This document shows positions 17,667 through 25,636 of a DNA stretch of 64,000 bases, piece by piece. The translations under genes and the position numbers were made by a program. This DNA comes from DSSM01 sp964484125 (GTDB lineage: Bacteria; Bacteroidota; Ignavibacteria; Tepidaquicellales; Tepidaquicellaceae): the NCBI GenBank assembly GCA_964484125.1, contig CAZAEK010000003.1:1-64000 (forward strand), written 5' to 3'. Each line of letters opens with the position of its first letter. The stretch's first letter is position 1. Below the pieces are notes generated by a model. It worked only from the letters and a program-made list of their open reading frames with translations. It was not told the origin of the DNA and did no database searches.

Positions 17667-18482
17667 ATGGCTTTACTGGAAGCTGATAATATCGCTTTTT
17701 CTTATTTAAAAAATAAGAATTACATAAGGAATTTATTCCTTAAGATTGAACAAGAAGATTTTATTACCATAGCAGGGAAAAACGGTTCAGGGAAATCTAC
17801 TCTTGTTAAATTATTAGCAGGTATTTTCCCGCCGGATTCGGGAAAGGTGCTGTTTAGTGGAAAAGATATCTCTTCATTCAGCAGAAAGGAACTTGCAATG
17901 AAGCTGAGTTATCTTCCACAGTATGGAGTCCCTTTTTATGATGGAATAAGAGTAGGTGAGTTTTTACTGCTTGGCAGATATCCTTACAGAAGCAATACTT
18001 CGTTCTTTGAAAATAAAAATGATATCAACTCGGTTAATGAAGCCCTTGAATTCTCAGGCATATCAGGATTGAAATCAAAACTTCTGAACGAACTTTCCGG
18101 AGGAGAAAGGCAGAAAGTTTTAATCACACTTTCGTTAATTCAGCTTGATATAAAGTCAGAGCTGAGAGGAAAAATTCTTATTATAGATGAGCCGCTTACT
18201 TATCTTGATATTCATCATCAGTACGAAATATTCAGTATGCTTTCGGATTTGAATTCTAAATACGGATTGACAATTCTGGTTATAACACATGATTTAAACA
18301 TTGCATTGAGGTTTTCAAAAAAAACAATATTGATGAATGACGGAAAAGTAATTGAGTTTGATATTACAAAAAAAGTAATAACAGAAGATACTCTGAAAAA
18401 ATATTTTTTAATAAATTCACAAATCGTTAAATACAACGAAATTTCACAGATATATTACAATCATAATGAATACAGCAAATAA
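17667..18482 (+). CDS. ABC transporter ATP-binding protein, FecE/BtuD-like
   Basis: 271 residues. It has all nucleotide-binding motifs: Walker A GKNGSGKST near residue 38, Q-loop LPQYG, signature LSGGERQKV, Walker B KILIIDEPLTYLD and switch THDLN. The sequence style (GRYPYRS after the Q-loop, LDIHHQYEIF after Walker B) is that of ATPases of siderophore, haem or cobalamin importers. No permease or substrate-binding protein is encoded within this window, so the partner must be elsewhere or the ATPase has another role. Its end overlaps the following crotonase gene by 17 bases. Confidence 0.85.
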   Translation: MALLEADNIAFSYLKNKNYIRNLFLKIEQEDFITIAGKNGSGKSTLVKLLAGIFPPDSGKVLFSGKDISSFSRKELAMKLSYLPQYGVPFYDGIRVGEFLLLGRYPYRSNTSFFENKNDINSVNEALEFSGISGLKSKLLNELSGGERQKVLITLSLIQLDIKSELRGKILIIDEPLTYLDIHHQYEIFSMLSDLNSKYGLTILVITHDLNIALRFSKKTILMNDGKVIEFDITKKVITEDTLKKYFLINSQIVKYNEISQIYYNHNEYSK

Positions 18483-19272
18483 TCAATCGGTAATTATAGA
18501 GCAGGTCGGTTTAACAAAGAAAATAATTATGAACCGTCCTGATAAAAGAAATTCTCTTGATGAAGAAATGATTCTGAAAATCAGAGAAGCTGTTAATGAA
18601 TTTTCAGAAGATACGGAAACAAAATCTATAGTAATAACGGGCACGGGAGAAAATTTCTGTTCAGGTCTGAACCTCGATTATCTTCAGAAAATATCAAAGT
18701 ATGATATTCTCGAGAATAAAACTGATTCAAATAATTTCAAAGATTTGCTTCTTTCTATTTACAACTGCAAAAAGCCCGTTATAGCAATGGTTGATGGTTA
18801 TGCACTCGCCGGAGGATGTGGCATAGCAAGTGCCTGTGATATAATCATTGCTTCAGACAGGGCTCAGTTCGGATATACTGAAGTCAAGATTGGATTTATT
18901 CCTGCAATAGTAATGGTGTTTTTGCTGAAACGCGTTTCAGAAGCAAATGCTAAAGACCTGTTGCTGACTTCAAAATTTATTTCAGCTCAGGAAGCTTACA
19001 GAATAGGTTTTATTAATTATCACATTGATCATAACCTGCTTGAAAGCTATACGGAGAATATCTGCAGAACATTCAATCAGATGCCATCAAGTTCAATTCA
19101 GCTCACAAAAGAGATGTTCAGAAATATTTCGAATATGAGTTTTGATTCTGCATTAAATTATGCAGCTAATATGAACGCTCTTACGCGTATGACAGAAGAG
19201 TGCAAAAAGGGAATTTACAGATTCCTTTCAAAAGACAATAACAGCGGCAAGAAAAAAAAGAACAACAATTAA
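18466..19272 (+). CDS. Enoyl-CoA hydratase/isomerase family protein (crotonase fold)
   Basis: 268 residues. The crotonase signature is clear: NRPDKRNSLDEEM, the oxyanion-hole segment GENFCSGLNLDYL, and VDGYALAGGCGIASACDIIIASDRAQFGYTEVKIG (shown in parts). The position aligned with the first catalytic Glu of hydratases is in the segment AGGCGIASACD; the second, in GYTEVKIGFIPAI, is Glu, so one catalytic acid is present. The substrate could be a 2-enoyl-CoA or a methylglutaconyl-CoA-like compound; a full fatty-acid or leucine pathway is not nearby. The C-terminus is a Lys/Asn-rich tail (SGKKKKNNN). The ATG lies inside the preceding ABC gene, so translation is probably coupled. Confidence 0.85.
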   Translation: MNTANNQSVIIEQVGLTKKIIMNRPDKRNSLDEEMILKIREAVNEFSEDTETKSIVITGTGENFCSGLNLDYLQKISKYDILENKTDSNNFKDLLLSIYNCKKPVIAMVDGYALAGGCGIASACDIIIASDRAQFGYTEVKIGFIPAIVMVFLLKRVSEANAKDLLLTSKFISAQEAYRIGFINYHIDHNLLESYTENICRTFNQMPSSSIQLTKEMFRNISNMSFDSALNYAANMNALTRMTEECKKGIYRFLSKDNNSGKKKKNNN

Positions 19273-19289
19273 TTTAAAGGAAAAATAAA

Positions 19290-20357
19290 ATGGCAGCAGA
19301 CTTAAAATTTAAAACCTTGCAGTATTTAGACAGGAATGAGTCACAATACGGACCATCACCGAAATGCTATGAATTTTTAAAAAATGTTACGATAGATGAA
19401 TTATCTTGCTATACGAGGGAGTTTACAAAGGGGGTTAAATCAAGTCTATCAAGAAGAATTGCTGAAGACTTCAATATAAGTGAAAGGCAGGTTATTTTAT
19501 CGTATGGAAGCGAGGATTTATTAAAACAGATAATACAATATTATTTAGACAGGAAAGAAAGAATATTGATACCAAAGGAAGCATGGTGGTATTACAAGAA
19601 AGTAGCTTATGAAGTAGGCGGATTTAATGTTGAATATCCGATGTACATTACAAAAGAAAACGGAGTTGCAACATATAAATATGACGTTGACAAGATGATA
19701 GATATTTATACAAGGGAAAGACCGAGAATAGTATTGATTGCATCGCCGAATAATCCGACAGGTAATAAAATCTCAGAAGAAGATCTTAAAAGATTTCTTG
19801 ACCACTGCAGAGGTGCGCTTGTGATGATTGATGAAGCATACTGGGGCTTTGGTTCAAAGGAAAATTCATATATAAAGCCATATATAGATGAATTTCCTAA
19901 TCTTGTAATCTGCAGAACATTCTCAAAGTATTATGGTCTTGCCGGATTAAGAATCGGATTTGCTTTTGCAGGTAAGAATCTTGAAGAGTTGATTAATTAT
20001 TCTATAAGATATCTCGGCTTTAACAGACTTTCAGAAAAGCTCGCCGAAATAGCAATGGATGATGATGAATACTATACAAAGATAACGAATATGATGCAGG
20101 AAGATAAAGAGTACTTCTATAAGGAATTTTCCAAACTTGAAGGATTCACTCCGTATAAATCATATACAAACTTTATGCTTGTAGATATGCCGTTAAGTAT
20201 AAGAAAAGGACTTGATAAATTTTTAAAAGAGAGAAATCTTTTAATAAAGTTTCTTGATGAAGAGGCATTTAAAACAGAGGCGAGAATTACTCTTGGAACA
20301 CGTGAACAGAATTATTATCTGATGGAATCAATTAAAGAATATCTTGGAGTTAAATAA
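19290..20357 (+). CDS. HisC-like PLP aminotransferase (class I/II)
   Basis: 355 residues, fold-type I. It has the expected blocks: LDRNESQYGPSP at the N-terminus, substrate/PLP loop ASPNNPTGN (151-159), DEAYWGF with the cofactor-binding Asp, and Schiff-base Lys213 in TFSKYYGLAGLRIGF. The pattern resembles histidinol-phosphate aminotransferase and its relatives (threonine-phosphate decarboxylase CobD, other phosphorylated-amine enzymes), but no other his gene lies near. Being upstream of a CDP-alcohol transferase and a LicC/PntC-like nucleotidyltransferase in the same run, it could act on a phosphorylated amino alcohol; this is inference. The stop codon overlaps the ATG of the DUF192 gene by one base. 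Confidence 0.85.
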   Translation: MAADLKFKTLQYLDRNESQYGPSPKCYEFLKNVTIDELSCYTREFTKGVKSSLSRRIAEDFNISERQVILSYGSEDLLKQIIQYYLDRKERILIPKEAWWYYKKVAYEVGGFNVEYPMYITKENGVATYKYDVDKMIDIYTRERPRIVLIASPNNPTGNKISEEDLKRFLDHCRGALVMIDEAYWGFGSKENSYIKPYIDEFPNLVICRTFSKYYGLAGLRIGFAFAGKNLEELINYSIRYLGFNRLSEKLAEIAMDDDEYYTKITNMMQEDKEYFYKEFSKLEGFTPYKSYTNFMLVDMPLSIRKGLDKFLKERNLLIKFLDEEAFKTEARITLGTREQNYYLMESIKEYLGVK

Positions 20358-20947
20358 TGTCAAAGAATAAAAGCATTAAAAAAGAACCTGAAGTTAAAAA
20401 AAATGATGCCGGATATCTGAAATTTATTCTGATAGCGGTTATAATACTTGCAGGAGGATATTTAATAATATCATCATTTTTTGACAAAAAGGAAGTACCG
20501 GTAAGGCAACCAATGAATAATCAACAACAGCAGCAACAGCAATCTCAGGAACCGCAGTTTAAAAAACACGGTGAACTTGAATTTCTGAAAGCAGGCAGCA
20601 AAAAAGTTTTGAAAAAAATTGATATAGAAGTTGCAAATAATGAAAACGAAAGAATGCTCGGTTTAATGTTCAGAAAATCAATGGATGAATCAAACGGAAT
20701 GCTTTTTATATTTCCTGTTCAGGAGGAGCAATCGTTTTGGATGAAGAATACTTATATATCGCTTGATATTATTTATGTTAATGATAAAAAGGAAATTGTT
20801 AAAATTTATAAAAATACAACTCCGAAATCAACTGCTTCACTAAGGTCATATAAAGAAGCAATCTATGTAGTTGAAACTGTTGCAGGTTTTACGGATAAAT
20901 ATGATATCAAAGAAGGAGATTTAATAAAATTTGATTATAAAAAATAG
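20357..20947 (+). CDS. DUF192 protein with N-terminal membrane anchor
   Basis: 196 residues. A Lys-rich cytoplasmic start is followed by one hydrophobic helix (about 21-40), a short Gln-rich linker (NNQQQQQQQSQ) and the DUF192 domain from about 75 onward, marked by ERMLGLMFRKSMDESNGMLF, FWMKNTYISLDIIYV and YVVETVAGFTDKYDIKEGD. DUF192 domains form a small beta-sandwich of unknown function, usually exported. The helix probably anchors it with the domain outside the membrane. ATG overlapping the upstream stop; ppk1 follows two bases after the TAG stop. Confidence 0.88.
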   Translation: MSKNKSIKKEPEVKKNDAGYLKFILIAVIILAGGYLIISSFFDKKEVPVRQPMNNQQQQQQQSQEPQFKKHGELEFLKAGSKKVLKKIDIEVANNENERMLGLMFRKSMDESNGMLFIFPVQEEQSFWMKNTYISLDIIYVNDKKEIVKIYKNTTPKSTASLRSYKEAIYVVETVAGFTDKYDIKEGDLIKFDYKK

Positions 20948-20949
20948 AA

Positions 20950-23076
20950 TTGAATAAAAACGGAAAATTCACAAAATCAGAATATCTTTTCAACAGGGAA
21001 TTAAGCTGGATTGATTTTAACAGCAGGGTACTTGAAGAGGCAAAGGATAAATCGAATCCATTACTGGAAAGGGTAAAGTTTCTTTCAATCTTCAGTACAA
21101 ATCTTGACGAATTTTATATGATACGCGTATCCGGATTGAAAAGACAAATCACAGGCGGGGTTGATGAACTCACGTCAGACGGAATGAATGCATTTGAGCA
21201 AAGAAAAGATATTTATATTAAACTATGTCCGCTTCTTAAAGAGCAATACAGAATATTCAATGAAGAAATTATACCAGAACTTGCAGAAAACAATATAAGG
21301 TTTATAAATTATGAAGAATTAACTGAAGCGGAAAGAGAAAGGATTGATGACTATTTTGATAAAGAGTTGTTCCCGGTACTGACGCCAATAGCAATTGATA
21401 ATGTGCATCCATTTCCTGTACTTGCAAACAGGACTATAGCTCTTGCTATAGTGCTTGATGATCCTGATACAGAAATTGTGGAAGAGAAAATATGTGTATT
21501 GCAGGTACCCGGAAATTTTGAGAGATTTTATGAAATCAACGGAAGGGAAGGCAATAATTATATATTGCTCGAAGAAATCATAAAGGCAAATGTAGGGAAA
21601 TTATTTCCCGGCATGCACTCTACAGGTGTATATAATTTCAGGGTTACAAGAAATGCAGATATTGAAATTGAAGAAGAAGAAGCAGACGACTTACTGACTC
21701 TGATTGAAGAAGAAGTTAAAAAAAGAAGACTGGGAATTGCAGTAAGACTTGAAGTAGGTAGTTGTATGCCTGAGAAAGTATTAAATTTTCTGAGTGAAGA
21801 CCTTGAACTTGACAAAACGGAAATATTTGAAGTTGACGGACCGCTGAACCTTGGTGATTTTATGACACTTTCAAAAATCGAGGCAAAGAATTTAAAATAT
21901 GATCCCTTTACTCCGAGGATAACATCTTTTTTAAGAGATGAAGAGGATTTTTTCAGAACTATCAGGAGACGCGATGTATTCCTTCATCACCCATATTATT
22001 CTTTTTCCTCGGTTAGCGAATTTATTGATCAGGCATCAGTAGATCCTAAAGTTCAGGCAATTAAAATGACATTATACAGAACAAGCGGGGACTCACCAAT
22101 TATTCAGTCATTGATTGATGCAGTAGGCAATAATAAGCAGGTTACTGCAATCGTTGAATTAAAAGCAAGATTTGATGAAGAAAATAACATCTTATGGGCA
22201 AGAAAACTTGAAAACGCAGGAGTACACGTTGTTTACGGAGTTTCCGGATTAAAGACTCACTGTAAGATGGCTCTTGTAGTAAGGAAAGAACAAGATGGTA
22301 CAAAAAGATACCTGCATTTGAGTACAGGAAATTATAATCCGGCAACTGCAAAGCTATATACTGATTTTGGATTATTTACATCAAACGAAGATTTTTGCGC
22401 AGATGCAACTAATTTGTTTAATTATCTAACCGGTTTTTCAAAATACGGAAATTATAAAAAATTTCTTGTTGCACCATTAGGATTGAGAAAGAGCGTAATT
22501 AAACTAATAGAAAAAGAAATTGAAAGTCATAAGGAATATGGAAACGGACATATTATAATTAAAATGAATTCATTGGTTGATGAAGAAGCAATCAGCAAAT
22601 TATATGAAGCATCAATATCAGGAGTAAAATGCGATTTGATTATCAGAGGAATATGCCGTCTGAAACCCGGAATTCCCGGACTAAGTGAAAACATAAAGGT
22701 AAGAAGCATCGTAGGGAGATTTTTAGAACATTCGAGAGCAATGTATTTTTATAATAACGGTAATCCTGTAATATATTCCGGTAGTGCAGATATTATGCAG
22801 AGAAATTTTGACAGAAGGGTAGAAATTATGTATCCTATAATAGATCCTGAAATAAAGGAAGATATAAAGGAAATTCTTGATATTTACCTTAGTGATAATG
22901 TGAAAGCAAGGGAATTATTAAGTTCCGGAGAATATATAAGAAGGGAAATAAATCAAGGAGAAGAAGTGATTAATGCTCAGGAAGTATTTATAAGAAAGGT
23001 AAAAAGGAAATACAGACTTGAACTTAAAAAAAGTCTGCAAAAGAAATTTAAGAAAATGAAAAAACAAAGAATATAA
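20950..23076 (+). CDS. ppk1: Polyphosphate kinase 1
   Basis: 708 residues, full length. It makes polyphosphate from the gamma phosphate of ATP, reversibly, at the inner membrane. Domains run N-terminal helical (NRELSWIDFNSRVLEEA), head (VHPFPVLANRT), then two PLD-like catalytic domains. The phosphohistidine site is in VSGLKTHCKMALV and the second His in GRFLEHSRAMYFY; LHLSTGNYNPATAKLYTDFGL is highly characteristic. The start is a TTG at 20950, two bases after the DUF192 stop, supported by alignment of the usual N-terminus. The tail is strongly basic (KKSLQKKFKKMKKQRI). No ppx gene is in the window. Confidence 0.96.
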   Translation: MNKNGKFTKSEYLFNRELSWIDFNSRVLEEAKDKSNPLLERVKFLSIFSTNLDEFYMIRVSGLKRQITGGVDELTSDGMNAFEQRKDIYIKLCPLLKEQYRIFNEEIIPELAENNIRFINYEELTEAERERIDDYFDKELFPVLTPIAIDNVHPFPVLANRTIALAIVLDDPDTEIVEEKICVLQVPGNFERFYEINGREGNNYILLEEIIKANVGKLFPGMHSTGVYNFRVTRNADIEIEEEEADDLLTLIEEEVKKRRLGIAVRLEVGSCMPEKVLNFLSEDLELDKTEIFEVDGPLNLGDFMTLSKIEAKNLKYDPFTPRITSFLRDEEDFFRTIRRRDVFLHHPYYSFSSVSEFIDQASVDPKVQAIKMTLYRTSGDSPIIQSLIDAVGNNKQVTAIVELKARFDEENNILWARKLENAGVHVVYGVSGLKTHCKMALVVRKEQDGTKRYLHLSTGNYNPATAKLYTDFGLFTSNEDFCADATNLFNYLTGFSKYGNYKKFLVAPLGLRKSVIKLIEKEIESHKEYGNGHIIIKMNSLVDEEAISKLYEASISGVKCDLIIRGICRLKPGIPGLSENIKVRSIVGRFLEHSRAMYFYNNGNPVIYSGSADIMQRNFDRRVEIMYPIIDPEIKEDIKEILDIYLSDNVKARELLSSGEYIRREINQGEEVINAQEVFIRKVKRKYRLELKKSLQKKFKKMKKQRI

Positions 23077-23078
23077 TA

Positions 23079-23942
23079 TTGGGACTAAAACTTGAATATA
23101 AAGCGTCGTTAAAGAGCACGGATTCAGAAGAAATACTTGATTTACTTATATATCGTCCTATATCATTTCTCTTTGTTAAAGCGATACTTAATACAAATAT
23201 TACTCCAAATCAGATTTCCTATGCGGCATTGTTTTTTGGAGTACTTGCGGGTTTTTTTTATGCCTTTGGGGTAGGATTGCCTTTTACACTTGCGGCAACA
23301 TCTTTTTTTATCTGTAATACACTTGATTGCGCAGATGGTCAGCTTGCAAGGTTAAAACATAACGGAACAAAAGTAGGAAGAATAATTGACGGCTTTATAG
23401 ATTATATTACTGCAATATCTACTTTTATTGGTATCGGAGTGGCTTTGAAATTATCTGGCACACTCGAATTTCCCTGGATTCTGACAATTGTAGCAGCTTT
23501 TTCAAGAGCTTTTCAGAATATGCTGTTCGATTTCTACAGGAATATGTATCTGAGGTATGTGTATTACAAAGTTTCCGGAATTGATGAGGAGATAAAAGAA
23601 TTCGAAGAAGAAAAAGAAAGATTAAAAAAGGAAAATGGAAGTGCGTTTGAAAAATTCCTTGTTAACATTTATTTAAAATATTCTAAAATGCAGAAAAATG
23701 TTAACAAGGTTCCGGCTCTGAAAATCTCACCTGAAGAATATAAAAACAAAAATCAGTTCATGTTAAGATTATGGAGCTGGCTTGGTTCGACAACGCATTT
23801 AACACTTGCAATAATATTTACACTTTTTGACAGGGTTGATATTTATTTATATCTGACAATAACACTTGGAAATTTTATATTAATAGTTTTGTTTATAATA
23901 CAGAAGAGAATTATTTCAGAGATACCGAAAGGAAATGATTAA
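23079..23942 (+). CDS. CDP-alcohol phosphatidyltransferase family membrane protein
   Basis: 287 residues. The signature DxxDGxxARx(8)GxxxDxxxD is perfect in DCADGQLARLKHNGTKVG followed by RIIDGFID. These Asp residues bind two metals and the CDP-linked donor. Several hydrophobic helices surround it; a charged loop (about 170-230, EEIKEFEEEKERLKKE) separates the last helices. The family transfers a phospho-alcohol from a CDP-alcohol onto an acceptor alcohol in the membrane. The next gene is a nucleotidyltransferase that could make such a CDP donor. The start is a TTG at 23079, two bases after the ppk1 stop; no better in-frame start is nearby. Exact substrate unknown. Confidence 0.88.
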   Translation: MGLKLEYKASLKSTDSEEILDLLIYRPISFLFVKAILNTNITPNQISYAALFFGVLAGFFYAFGVGLPFTLAATSFFICNTLDCADGQLARLKHNGTKVGRIIDGFIDYITAISTFIGIGVALKLSGTLEFPWILTIVAAFSRAFQNMLFDFYRNMYLRYVYYKVSGIDEEIKEFEEEKERLKKENGSAFEKFLVNIYLKYSKMQKNVNKVPALKISPEEYKNKNQFMLRLWSWLGSTTHLTLAIIFTLFDRVDIYLYLTITLGNFILIVLFIIQKRIISEIPKGND

Positions 23943-24671
23943 ATGAAAGCAGTATTACTTGCGGCAGGGCTCGCAAAAAGACTCAGACCATTGACAGACA
24001 CAACGCCAAAATGTTTGCTGGATTTAAACGGGAAAAATTTATTGCACAGGGCAATTGAAAATATTGAAGCAAACGGAATCAGTGAATTTATAATTGTAAC
24101 CGGCTACAGGGAGAATATGATTATTGATTATATCAGAGAAAATTTTAGTCACCTTAATTTTGAATTTCTGTCAAATAAAGACTATATGAATAATAATAAT
24201 TCTTATTCGCTCTGGATGACTAAGGACATTGCAGGAGATAATATACTGCTTCTTGATAGTGATATATTATTTGAAAAGGGAATAATAAAAAAACTCATTG
24301 ATTCCGGTAAAGAAACATGCCTTGCACTGAAAAAACATAAGCTTGACGAGGAACAGATAAAAGTTCTGATGGATGAAGAATCGAGAGTAATAAAAATCGG
24401 CAAGGAAGTTGATTTAAAAAAAGCACATGGAGAATCAATAGGAATTGAAATAATATCCGGAGATTTTTTGAGAGAATTATATAAAGTCTTAGACAGAAAA
24501 ATAACGATAGAACAAAATGTAAATGAGTTTTATGAAGCGTCGTTTCAGGAAGTGATTGACAAAAATGATAAAAAAATTTCAATGTATGGTGTGGATATTT
24601 CAGAATACAGTTGCATAGAAATAGATACTGTTGAAGATTATGAAAACGCAAAATTAAATTTGAAAAACTGA
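23943..24671 (+). CDS. LicC/PntC-like sugar- or alcohol-phosphate nucleotidyltransferase
   Basis: 242 residues. The N-terminal nucleotide-binding loop is LAAGLAKRLRPLTDTTPKCLL, followed by LDLNGKNLLHRAIENI and GYRENMI, as in the NTP_transferase family. The segment YMNNNNSYSLWMTKDI resembles the NNxYSL segment of phosphocholine (LicC) and phosphonoalkyl (PntC) cytidylyltransferases and differs from dTDP- or UDP-sugar pyrophosphorylases. LLLDSDILF carries the metal-binding DxD-like acids. It likely makes a CDP-activated alcohol; the adjoining CDP-alcohol transferase would use it. Choline, ethanolamine, inositol or a phosphonate cannot be told apart by eye. ATG abuts the preceding stop; its TGA overlaps the rhomboid ATG. 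Confidence 0.82.
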   Translation: MKAVLLAAGLAKRLRPLTDTTPKCLLDLNGKNLLHRAIENIEANGISEFIIVTGYRENMIIDYIRENFSHLNFEFLSNKDYMNNNNSYSLWMTKDIAGDNILLLDSDILFEKGIIKKLIDSGKETCLALKKHKLDEEQIKVLMDEESRVIKIGKEVDLKKAHGESIGIEIISGDFLRELYKVLDRKITIEQNVNEFYEASFQEVIDKNDKKISMYGVDISEYSCIEIDTVEDYENAKLNLKN

Positions 24672-25636
24672 TGGCAAATCAAAATTACAGACCGGGATTT
24701 TTTGGCTTTAGTTTGTTTCCTCCTGTTATAAAATTTCTGCTGATATCAAACGGAGCAATTTATTTATTGCAGCATTTTTTTCTCCCCGCATTAAGGGTTG
24801 GGAATGTTAGTGTTTATAAAGTTTTTTTTCAGCTTTTTGCTTTACAACCGTTGCTTGATTTGAATGCAATACAAACTCCTATTTCGGGTCCGTTTTTACC
24901 ATGGCAGCTTATAACTTATATGTTTATGCACGGCAGTTTCGGTCATCTTTTCTTCAATATGTTTGCTCTTTGGATGTTCGGAGTTGAGCTTGAAAATATT
25001 TGGGGCTCGAGGAAATTTCTTATATATTATTTTATTACTGGTATAGGTGCCGGGCTTGCGAATTTATTAATTGCTCCGCTCTTCGCTGATGTTGCTCCAA
25101 CGGTAGGTGCTTCGGGTGCAGTATATGGAGTTTTGGTCGCTTTCGGAATGTTATTTCCTGACAGAAATATTTACATATATTTTCTTATACCAATTAAGGC
25201 AAAATTTCTTGTTATACTTTATATGGCAATTGAAGTTTTCTATGTCGCTTCACAGGCAGATTCAGGAATAGCGCATATTGCACATCTCGGAGGTGCTGTT
25301 GTAGGTTTTATCTACATTCTTTTAATGAAAAACAGGATGGGATTTAATTTCATAAATTTTAAGGATAAATCTTCAGAAGATTCAGGATTTTTTAATTTCG
25401 GTAAAAAAAATCAGTCAGACGGAACTTACAGGCAGGATAAGAATAATATAGTAAATGCTGATTTTATTGAAATAAAATCCGATAAAACAGATATTAAAAA
25501 AGAAGAAGAGGAAAGACAAAGAATTGCTCAGATGAAGATAGATGCTATTTTAGATAAACTTGCCGAAAAGGGTTATCAGAGTCTTACTGAAGAAGAAAAA
25601 AGAATTTTATTTGAAGAGAGTAAAAAAATAAGATAA
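24671..25636 (+). CDS. Rhomboid family intramembrane serine protease
   Basis: 321 residues. Six or so helices with the rhomboid marks: MHGSFGHLFFNMFALWMFG, catalytic Ser in GASGAVYGVL and catalytic His in AHIAHLGGAVVGFIY. It should cut transmembrane helices in the inner membrane. The cytosolic C-terminal extension from about 235 is charged and ends in DAILDKLAEKGYQSLTEEEK, a tail shared by Bacteroidota rhomboids (DUF6576-like). The start codon overlaps the preceding stop (TGATG) and the ispG start directly follows its TAA. Substrates are unknown. Confidence 0.92.
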   Translation: MANQNYRPGFFGFSLFPPVIKFLLISNGAIYLLQHFFLPALRVGNVSVYKVFFQLFALQPLLDLNAIQTPISGPFLPWQLITYMFMHGSFGHLFFNMFALWMFGVELENIWGSRKFLIYYFITGIGAGLANLLIAPLFADVAPTVGASGAVYGVLVAFGMLFPDRNIYIYFLIPIKAKFLVILYMAIEVFYVASQADSGIAHIAHLGGAVVGFIYILLMKNRMGFNFINFKDKSSEDSGFFNFGKKNQSDGTYRQDKNNIVNADFIEIKSDKTDIKKEEEERQRIAQMKIDAILDKLAEKGYQSLTEEEKRILFEESKKIR

